Below, in pieces: positions 58,122 through 64,000 of a stretch of 64,000 nucleotides of DNA. Source of the stretch: Sphingomonas sp. R-74633 (GTDB taxonomy: Bacteria > Pseudomonadota > Alphaproteobacteria > Sphingomonadales > Sphingomonadaceae); contig NZ_JACCFG010000001.1 in NCBI RefSeq assembly GCF_013416555.1, forward strand, positions 558,001 to 622,000, written 5' to 3'. The stretch's first letter is position 1; the number at the start of each line of letters is the position of its first letter. Position numbers and translations under genes: made by a program. The notes under the pieces were generated by a model. That model saw only the letters and a list, made by a program, of their open reading frames with translations. It made no database searches and had not been told where the DNA came from.

Positions 58122-58825
58122 GCGAGGCGGCGCGGCGCCCGCTGATCCTGGGCAATTGGAAGATGCACGGGCTGGGTGCCGACCTAGCCGAGATCGCGCG
58201 GATAGACGACGCGGTCGCAGAGCTTGGCGTCGATGCCGGGCTGATGCTGCCGGCGTCGCTGATGGAGCGGGCCGCGCGCCAGGTACGGACGGTGAAGATC
58301 GGCGGGCAGGATTGCTATCCCGCCGCCGAAGGTGCGCATACCGGCGGCGTGTCGGCGGCGATGCTGCGCGATAGCGGGGCGGCGCTTACCCTGGTCGGGC
58401 ATAGCGAGACCCGCGAGGACAGCCTGAGCGTGGCGGCGAAGGCGCGCGCGGCGCAGGCCGCCGGGCTGACGGTGGTGATCTGCGTCGGCGAGGGCGAGCG
58501 TTCGGCGGATGCGCGCGGGCTGGTGGCGGCGCAGCTCCGCGCGTCGCTGCCACCCGATCTCAACTGGTCGCGCGCCGCGATCGCCTATGAGCCGGTCTGG
58601 TGCATCGGCGGCGACGCGGTGCCCGATGCGGCGCATCTCGCGCGGATCTTCGAGATGCTGCGGGCCGAGGCGGGCGAGGCGCGGCTGCTCTATGGCGGTG
58701 CGGTGGACGGCGGAAATGCTGCAGAGCTGCTGGCGCTGGCGGGCGTCGACGGGCTGCTCGTCGGGCGTGCGAGCCGTTCGGTTGCCGATTTCCTGCCGGT
58801 GCTGGAGGCTGCCGCCTGCGGCTAG
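58118..58825 (+). CDS. tpiA: Triosephosphate isomerase, rhamnose-operon copy
   Basis: A 235-residue TIM. Catalytic residues are visible: Lys in GNWKMHG, His in VGHSETRED, Glu in AYEPVWCIG, and the C-terminal LYGGAVDGGNAAELL phosphate-binding loop and GLLVGRAS. It interconverts DHAP and glyceraldehyde-3-phosphate and would feed the DHAP from RhaD into glycolysis. It is somewhat shorter than usual (about 250). The ATG overlaps the rhaT stop (ATGA), so it is the last gene of the plus-strand rhamnose unit. Probably an extra copy. Confidence 0.9.
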   Translation: MSEAARRPLILGNWKMHGLGADLAEIARIDDAVAELGVDAGLMLPASLMERAARQVRTVKIGGQDCYPAAEGAHTGGVSAAMLRDSGAALTLVGHSETREDSLSVAAKARAAQAAGLTVVICVGEGERSADARGLVAAQLRASLPPDLNWSRAAIAYEPVWCIGGDAVPDAAHLARIFEMLRAEAGEARLLYGGAVDGGNAAELLALAGVDGLLVGRASRSVADFLPVLEAAACG

Positions 58826-59048
58826 GCCGTTCCTACGGGCTGGATTTCGGCGACTCGGCAAAGGACGTGATGTACGCGCCAAAAGCCGATTTTCGCGGCG
58901 CTTAGGTTGACACAGTTCGGGGAAACGGCGCGCGTCTCGCAAGATCCTTGCGTGCGCGGACTCCTATATTTCCTACAAATCAAAGAGCGGCCGGGGCATG
59001 TGCCTTGGCCGGATGAGCCCAACAGACGAAATCCTACATTGCAATATG

Positions 59049-59147
59049 TTTCCCCGGCGAAGGCCGGCGCCCAGACTAAGCGTGTGCGGCGGAGACGCGC
59101 CAAGGCGCGTGACTTCCAAGACTGGGCGCCGACCTTCGCCGGGGAAA
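59049..59147. repeat. Inverted repeat with about 26-base arms
   Basis: Left arm 59049-59074 starts TTTCCCCGGCGAAGG; right arm 59122-59147 ends with its near-complement CCTTCGCCGGGGAAA. The 47-base space between includes a GCGCGC-rich inner palindrome. The core GGCGAAGG-type sequence also occurs in the repeat at 17953, suggesting a dispersed family. Confidence 0.7.
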
Positions 59148-59178
59148 GAACGAGGTACAGCGGATGCCGCCAAATAAC

Positions 59179-59207
59179 CGTCACCCCGGCATGAGGCCGG
59201 GGTGACG
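59179..59207. repeat. Palindromic intergenic repeat (GTCACCCC type)
   Basis: CCGTCACCCCGGC and GCCGGGGTGACGG pair perfectly around a short loop, 18 bases before the GH3 stop. Similar in core to the palindromes at 6081 and 21600. Confidence 0.65.
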
Positions 59208-59224
59208 GAGTTGGTGGGTTATTC

Positions 59225-61771
59225 CTAGTTGATCGGCCTCCTCGCCGTGACGCGGATGCTCGCCTTGAGACGGACATCATCCGAAGCGCTGCCGACGAGC
59301 AACTGATAGGCACCGGCGCGGGCGACCCAGTGATGCGTGGCGGTGTCCCAATAGCCGAAGGCACGGGGGTCGAGGGCGATCTCCACCATCCGGCTCTCGC
59401 CGGGCTTGAGTGCAACCTTGGCGAAGCCGGCAAGCTGCTTGATCGGCTCGTCGGGCGTGCGCTCGGTACGCGCGACATAGAGCTGGACGACTTCCTTGCC
59501 CGGCAGCTTGCCGGTGTTGCGGACCGACAGCCGCACCTTCGCCGGCACGCCGGGCGCCACCGTCGCCGGGGCGGAGAGCCCGGCATAGGCGAAGCTGGTG
59601 TAGGACAGCCCGTGGCCAAAGGCGAAGAGCGGCGCGAGCCCACGCGCCTCATAGCCGCGATAGCCGACCAGCAGCCCCTCGGCGTACTTCGCCTTCATGT
59701 CGGTGAGCAAAGTGGGATCGTCGGCGCTCGCCTTGGGGAAGGTCACCGGCAGCTTGCCCGACGGATTGACCTTGCCGATCAGGATATCGGCCAGCGCCGC
59801 CGCGCCTTCCTGGCCGGGCAGCCACATGTCGACGATGCCGGGGACCTTCTCGGCCCAGGGCATCGTCATCGCTGCACCGGCATTGACCACCACCACGGTG
59901 GAGGGGTTGGCCGCGGCGACCGCAGCAATCAGCTTGTCCTGATCGCCCGGCAGGTCGAAATTGCCGCGATCATAGCCTTCGCCCTCGGTGAGCGAGGCCG
60001 AGCCGGCGATCACCACCACGGCATCGGCGCGCTTCGCCGCGGCGACTGCGGCGTCGAAATCGGGCCGGGGCACGCGCACGCCGAACTTGAGCGCCTCATA
60101 GGGCGTCTGGCCGGTGACGTAGTCGAGCTGGATCGGGTAAAGCTTGCCACCCTCGAGCTGGATCTGGACGGTGCGGTTGGGCACCGGGAAGCCGATCACG
60201 TCGCGATTGTCGGGTGTGGCCGGCGTCGCCTTGTCGAGGATCTTCTTGCCGTCGAGCGTCAGCACGCCCGATCCGGTGCCGCGCACGCTGAACTCATAGG
60301 TGCCAGTGGCCGGCGCGCGCAGCGCCCCCGACCAGCGCATCGAGGCATAGCCGATCACCTTGGCGCTCGCGATATTGGCGCTGATCCGCTTGGTGAAATC
60401 GGTGACGTGCTGGCTCTTGACCGGGGCGCCGCTGAAATCGGGCTCGGCATAATAGATCGCCTGGAGCCCGGTCTCCTTGCTGTCCACCGAGGGGCTGAAC
60501 AGTGCGGGGTCGGCGGTGGGCGGCGTTTCCTCGCTGTCGACGCCCTTTTCGTAGACCACCTCGACCCCCGGAAGCGCGGCACGGATCGCATCGAGCGGGG
60601 TGAGCAGCTTGTCGAACGGCGCCACGGCCGAGCTGCCGCCGCCCTGTATGCGGGCGATATCGGCGTTGGGGCCGATCACCGCGAGCGTCTTGATGCCCGG
60701 CTTCAAGGGCAGCACGCCGCTGTTCTTGAGCAGGACGATCGCCTCGTCGGCTGCCGCGCGGGCGGCGGCACGATGCTTCTCGCCGCCGATCTCGCCCTTG
60801 GGCAGCGGCCCGTCGAGCGCCCCGCTGCGGACGATCAGCCGGACGATGCGCCGGGCATTGTCGTCGAGCTGCGCCTCGCTGACTTCGCCGGCGCGCACCG
60901 CGGCGAGCAGCTTCTCGCCAAACTTCTGGGCGGGGCCGGGCATTTCGAGATCGAGCCCGGCATTGACTGCAGGGGTGGAGTGAGTCGCGCCCCAATCGGA
61001 GACGACGAAGCCCTTATAGCCCCATTCCTTCTTGAGCAGATCGGTCAGCAGCCAGCGGTTCTCGCTGGCATAGGTGCCGTTGACCTTGTTGTATGAGGCC
61101 ATGACCGACCAGGGATCGGCCTGCTTCACCACCATCTCGAAGGCGGGGAGGTAGATCTCGCGCAGCGTCCGGTCATCGACGATCGAGTCGACGAAGAAGC
61201 GGTTGGTCTCCTGGTTGTTCGCCGCGAAATGCTTGATCGAGACGCCGACGCCCTTGCCTTGCGCGCCGGCAACATAGCCGAGCGCGAGCTTGCCGGCGAG
61301 CAGCGGGTCTTCCGAATAGGTCTCGAAATTGCGGCCCCAGCGCGGGGTGCGGACGATGTTCACCGTCGGCGCGAGCAGCACCGAGGCGCCATAGCCGAGC
61401 GTTTCCTCGGCGATCGCGGCGCCGACCGATCTGGCCAGCTCCGGGTTCCAGGTCGCGGCGATGGCGACGCCGACCGGGAAGACGGTGGCGGGCTTGCCCT
61501 CCGGTGAGCGAACGCCGGTGGGCCCATCTGTCACCTTGATCGACGGGATGCCCAGCCGCGGGATCGACTGGAGCGTCATCGAGCTTTCGCCGGCGAGAAG
61601 CGAGACCTTCTCCTCCGGCGTGAGCCGGGCCATCAGGTCTTCGACGCGCTTTTCGAGCGGTGCGCTCTTCTCACGATAGGTCATGCGGGTGTTCTGCGCC
61701 TGCGCGAGGGCCGGGGTGCCGGCAATCAGCGCGGTGACGGCGACGCAGGCAAGGATATTTTGCCTGGTCAT
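59225..61771 (-). CDS. Glycoside hydrolase family 3 beta-glucosidase with PA14 insert
   Basis: An 848-residue exported GH3 enzyme. Signal peptide about 1-26. The N-terminal barrel (about 45-320) has the KHF motif at 180-182 and the nucleophile Asp259 in VVSDW. The second alpha/beta domain follows, interrupted by a PA14-like insert (about 440-580: LQAIYYAEPDFSGAPVKSQ, TGTYEFSVRGTGSGVLTLDGK), then GGFV-type PGDQDKLI, and a C-terminal fibronectin-III-like domain. Insert layout is that of many aryl-glucosidases. It probably acts in the periplasm on glycosides; the exact sugar is not decidable. It overlaps the upstream small-protein gene by one base (TAATG). Confidence 0.92.
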   Translation of the reverse strand: MTRQNILACVAVTALIAGTPALAQAQNTRMTYREKSAPLEKRVEDLMARLTPEEKVSLLAGESSMTLQSIPRLGIPSIKVTDGPTGVRSPEGKPATVFPVGVAIAATWNPELARSVGAAIAEETLGYGASVLLAPTVNIVRTPRWGRNFETYSEDPLLAGKLALGYVAGAQGKGVGVSIKHFAANNQETNRFFVDSIVDDRTLREIYLPAFEMVVKQADPWSVMASYNKVNGTYASENRWLLTDLLKKEWGYKGFVVSDWGATHSTPAVNAGLDLEMPGPAQKFGEKLLAAVRAGEVSEAQLDDNARRIVRLIVRSGALDGPLPKGEIGGEKHRAAARAAADEAIVLLKNSGVLPLKPGIKTLAVIGPNADIARIQGGGSSAVAPFDKLLTPLDAIRAALPGVEVVYEKGVDSEETPPTADPALFSPSVDSKETGLQAIYYAEPDFSGAPVKSQHVTDFTKRISANIASAKVIGYASMRWSGALRAPATGTYEFSVRGTGSGVLTLDGKKILDKATPATPDNRDVIGFPVPNRTVQIQLEGGKLYPIQLDYVTGQTPYEALKFGVRVPRPDFDAAVAAAKRADAVVVIAGSASLTEGEGYDRGNFDLPGDQDKLIAAVAAANPSTVVVVNAGAAMTMPWAEKVPGIVDMWLPGQEGAAALADILIGKVNPSGKLPVTFPKASADDPTLLTDMKAKYAEGLLVGYRGYEARGLAPLFAFGHGLSYTSFAYAGLSAPATVAPGVPAKVRLSVRNTGKLPGKEVVQLYVARTERTPDEPIKQLAGFAKVALKPGESRMVEIALDPRAFGYWDTATHHWVARAGAYQLLVGSASDDVRLKASIRVTARRPIN

Positions 61772-62091
61772 TATTTGATGGCAGCGAGGTCGGTTGCGAC
61801 CTTGGCGAGGATCTCGTCGGTGAGCTTGCCGTCCGAATAGGCCTGGACCTGCTTGAGGCTGAGGCCCTTGAACATGTCGTATTGCGGCAGGCCGATCAGG
61901 CCGGGCAGGTCCTTGTCGATCACGGCCTTGCCCTGCGTGTCCGCCACGATGTCCTGGATCGGCGTGTCGAGAGTGAATTTCGGAGTGGCAGCCGGCGTGG
62001 CGGCGGGTGCGGGCGCCGGGGCGGTCTGGGCCATGGCGGTACCCGGCAGCGCGAACAGCGCGGCGATCATAAGCTTGTGCATCATCCTCAT
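61771..62091 (-). CDS. Small exported hypothetical protein
   Basis: A 106-residue protein. Signal peptide [21 protein letters not shown], then a Pro/Ala linker ([16 protein letters not shown]) and a helical domain of about 65 residues ([27 protein letters not shown] ... [13 protein letters not shown]). The [16 protein letters not shown] pattern is known in small sphingomonad proteins next to glycosidases, as far as I recall, but no function is established. It is coupled to both neighbours: start overlaps the CoA-ligase stop by four bases, and its stop overlaps the GH3 start. Confidence 0.7.
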   Translation of the reverse strand: MRMMHKLMIAALFALPGTAMAQTAPAPAPAATPAATPKFTLDTPIQDIVADTQGKAVIDKDLPGLIGLPQYDMFKGLSLKQVQAYSDGKLTDEILAKVATDLAAIK

Positions 62092-63740
62092 CCTTGGCTT
62101 GTGGTTTGGAGATCCAGCTCGGCGATCATCGCCTCGCGGATCAGGAATTTCTGGACCTTGCCGGTCACGGTGGTGGGGAAGGCGTCGACGAAGCGGACGT
62201 AGCGGGGCACCTTGTAGTGGGCGATGCGGCCGCGGCAGAAGGCGCGGACCTCTTCCTCGCTGCCGGTCGAGCCGGCGCGCAGGCGAATCCAGGCGCAGAG
62301 CTCCTCGCCCATGCGATCGTCGGGCACGCCGACCACCGCGACGTCCTCGACTGCCGGATGGCCGTAGAGGAACTCCTCGATCTCGCGCGGATAGATGTTC
62401 TCGCCGCCGCGGATCACCATGTCCTTCAGCCGGCCGACGACATTGCCGTAGCCCGCGTCATCGATCACCGCGAGGTCGCCGGAATGCATCCAGCCCTCGG
62501 CGTCGAGCACGGCGGCGGTCTTTTCGGGTTCGTCCCAATAGCCGAGCATCACCGAATAGCCGCGGGTGCAGAGCTCGCCGGGGGTGCCGATCGGGACGAC
62601 CGCGCCGGCCTCATCGACGATCTTGCATTCGAGATGCGGCTGGACGCGCCCGATCGAGCCGATGCGGCGCTCGAAGGGATCGTCGGCGGCGGTCTGGAAA
62701 CTGACCGGGCTGGTCTCGGTCATCCCATACGCGATCGTGACCTGGGGCATGTGGAGCCGCTCGACCACGGCGCGCATCAGCGGCTCGGGGCAGACGGCGC
62801 CGGCCATCACGCCGGTGCGCAGCGAGGCGATGTCGAACCGATCGAAATCGGGGTGGGCGAGCAGGGCGATGAACATCGTCGGCACGCCGTAGAGCGACGT
62901 GCAGCGCTCGCGCTCGATCGCTGCAAGGGTGGCGCCGGGGTCGAAGCCGGCGGCGGGGTAGACCATCGTCGCGCCGCGGCTGAGGCTGGCGAGATTGCCC
63001 ATCACCATGCCGAAGCAATGGTAGAGCGGGACGGGGATGCAGACGCGGTCGTCGGGCGAGAGCCGCTGGGCGAGGCCGACGAAATAGCCGTTGTTGAGGA
63101 TGTTGCGGTGGCTGAGCGTCGCGCCCTTGGGCTGGCCGGTGGTGCCGCTGGTGAACTGGATGTTGATTGGGTCGGTGGGGCGCAGCGTCGGGCCGATCGC
63201 CTCGAGCTGGGCGCGGTGGGTGTCGTTGGCGTGGCCGGGGACCTGATCGAAGGCGAGCCAGCCGGGACGCGATGCGGCGCCGATGCAGATGATGTTGCGG
63301 AGCGCGGGCAGCTCGGGCGCGATCTCGGCGACCATCGCGGCATAGTCGCTGGTCTTGAAGCGCTCGGCGAAGACCAGTGCAGCGAGGCCGACCTTGGCCA
63401 TGGTGAAGCTCGCCTCGGAGGTGCGGTAGGCGGGGTTGATCGTCACCAGGATCAGCCCTGCGCGGGCGGCGGCGAATTGGGTGAGCGTCCACTCGACGCA
63501 ATTGGGCGCCCAGATGCCGATCCGCTCGCCCGGTTCGAGGCCGAGCGCGAGCAGTCCGGCGGCGAGGGCGTCCGACCGCTCGAGCAGGTCGGCGAAGGTC
63601 CAGCGTATGTCCTGCTCGACCGAGACCAAAGCCTCGCGCGCGCCCCAGCGGGCAGCGGCCAGCGCCAGAGCCGCGCAGATCGTATGCTCGATCAGCGGCG
63701 GGGTGTCGGCACCCCGGACAAGGCTGGTGGCGAGCGTCAC
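62088..63740 (-). CDS. AMP-binding acyl-CoA synthetase
   Basis: A 550-residue member of the ANL superfamily that activates a carboxylic acid with ATP and CoA. The start is GTG at 63740, sharing GTGA with the stop of the esterase gene. The P-loop-like [18 protein letters not shown], the AYGMTETSP motif, SGDLAVID and the hinge [14 protein letters not shown], plus the final Lys in [11 protein letters not shown], are all present, so it should be active. Substrate could be a fatty acid or an aromatic acid such as a hydroxycinnamate released by the esterase. Close to the FadD3/medium-chain group in motif style; not resolved. Confidence 0.9.
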   Translation of the reverse strand: MTLATSLVRGADTPPLIEHTICAALALAAARWGAREALVSVEQDIRWTFADLLERSDALAAGLLALGLEPGERIGIWAPNCVEWTLTQFAAARAGLILVTINPAYRTSEASFTMAKVGLAALVFAERFKTSDYAAMVAEIAPELPALRNIICIGAASRPGWLAFDQVPGHANDTHRAQLEAIGPTLRPTDPINIQFTSGTTGQPKGATLSHRNILNNGYFVGLAQRLSPDDRVCIPVPLYHCFGMVMGNLASLSRGATMVYPAAGFDPGATLAAIERERCTSLYGVPTMFIALLAHPDFDRFDIASLRTGVMAGAVCPEPLMRAVVERLHMPQVTIAYGMTETSPVSFQTAADDPFERRIGSIGRVQPHLECKIVDEAGAVVPIGTPGELCTRGYSVMLGYWDEPEKTAAVLDAEGWMHSGDLAVIDDAGYGNVVGRLKDMVIRGGENIYPREIEEFLYGHPAVEDVAVVGVPDDRMGEELCAWIRLRAGSTGSEEEVRAFCRGRIAHYKVPRYVRFVDAFPTTVTGKVQKFLIREAMIAELDLQTTSQG

Positions 63741-64000
63741 GGTTTGCCCGGCGCGACGCAGGTGAAGTTCGCCGCCTCGTCGGTCGAGCCCTTGCCGGTC
63801 CAGCGCGCGACCTTGGGGAAGGCGCACAGGGGGCGGGTGCGGACAGCCTTGGCCGGGAAGCCGAGATAGCCGAACAGGTCATTGTCGAACTTGGTGGCGG
63901 TCATCGCTTCGGGCGCGGGGCCGCCCTGGCGCCATTTGTCGAGCGTGCCGAGCGCGTCGAAGGTGTTCGGACCGGGCCCGGCGAGGCAGTGCGACATGCC
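63737..64000 (-). CDS. Tannase/feruloyl esterase family protein, C-terminal part only
   Basis: Only the last 88 codons are inside the window; the frame stays open through the right edge. The fragment [20 protein letters not shown] and [16 protein letters not shown] resembles the C-terminal part of the tannase/feruloyl esterase family (PF07519), where HCxGGxGP carries the catalytic His and RPLCPYP follows. It would hydrolyse ester bonds of galloyl or hydroxycinnamoyl groups. Four-base overlap with the acyl-CoA ligase gene places it first, or early, in this operon. Confidence 0.75.
   Translation of the reverse strand, partial: GMSHCLAGPGPNTFDALGTLDKWRQGGPAPEAMTATKFDNDLFGYLGFPAKAVRTRPLCAFPKVARWTGKGSTDEAANFTCVAPGKP

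Larger units (their letters stand above)
58826..59224. other. 399-base intergenic region with dispersed repeats
   Basis: The gap between the convergent tpiA and GH3 genes contains an inverted repeat with 26-base arms (59049-59074 and 59122-59147) and a shorter palindrome at 59179-59207. The sequence before 59049 has no clear frame or site apart from a TTGACA at 58907. Probably terminators and repeats. Confidence 0.6.

Noticed and set aside
59330..63869. Long plus-strand frames opposite GH3 and the CoA ligase
   Set aside because: Antisense shadows of genes with complete active-site motifs.

Overview
The window is GC-rich, densely packed bacterial chromosome with the look of a sphingomonad (Sphingomonadales, Alphaproteobacteria). 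The evidence is indirect: an RcdA-type DUF1465 protein, a DksA with one cysteine, DUF465 small proteins, a membrane PQQ glucose dehydrogenase, RhaI-type rhamnose isomerase with a fused aldolase-dehydrogenase, and imperfect GTCATCC-type palindromes between genes. I saw no rRNA, tRNA, CRISPR array, insertion sequence or phage module, and no sharp change in base composition.

Layout. 1-17.4 kb is mostly housekeeping: a GGDEF-EAL protein cut by the left edge, an M17 aminopeptidase, glucose dehydrogenase, a divergent LysR/aldo-keto reductase pair, a coupled pair of exported hydrolases, RimO, small membrane proteins, an AAC(3)-like acetyltransferase, a potassium channel, an NlpD-like lipoprotein and SerS. 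17.5-21.6 kb holds a host-attachment-family protein, a Ser-rich surface protein with a C-terminal sorting-like tail, DksA, a PilZ protein, two tiny DUF465 genes and an RcdA-like protein. 21.6-29.5 kb has a nitronate monooxygenase-like enzyme, a gamma-carbonic-anhydrase-like protein, a membrane protein with a Cys-rich tail, and a UxaA / NCS2 permease / FAH-fold set. 29.5-35.4 kb is one minus-strand operon of six overlapping genes (DUF4129, DUF4350, MoxR, DUF58, SpoIIM-like, RDD). 35.8-37.5 kb has an outer-membrane barrel protein and a bestrophin-like DUF4239 protein.

37.5-49.8 kb is a single 4099-residue autotransporter built from passenger-associated repeats, with a Gly-rich N-terminus and a C-terminal barrel. 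An internal module of about 200 residues is present twice.

50.1-58.8 kb is a self-contained L-rhamnose regulon. A DeoR regulator, RhaI and the bifunctional RhaD lie on the minus strand. A kinase, an L-lactate dehydrogenase, RhaT and a triosephosphate isomerase lie on the plus strand, from a shared divergent promoter region. Read together, rhamnose would become rhamnulose, rhamnulose-1-phosphate, then DHAP plus L-lactaldehyde; the aldehyde would go to lactate and pyruvate, and DHAP to GAP. 59.2-64 kb is a coupled minus-strand operon: tannase/feruloyl esterase (cut by the right edge), acyl-CoA ligase, a small exported protein and a GH3 beta-glucosidase with a PA14 insert. It fits use of plant glycosides or phenolic esters beside rhamnose release, but that link is inference.

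Start codons were moved to internal sites where a Shine-Dalgarno sequence, signal peptide or family length supported it. Functions rest on motif and family recognition by eye; no database search was run.
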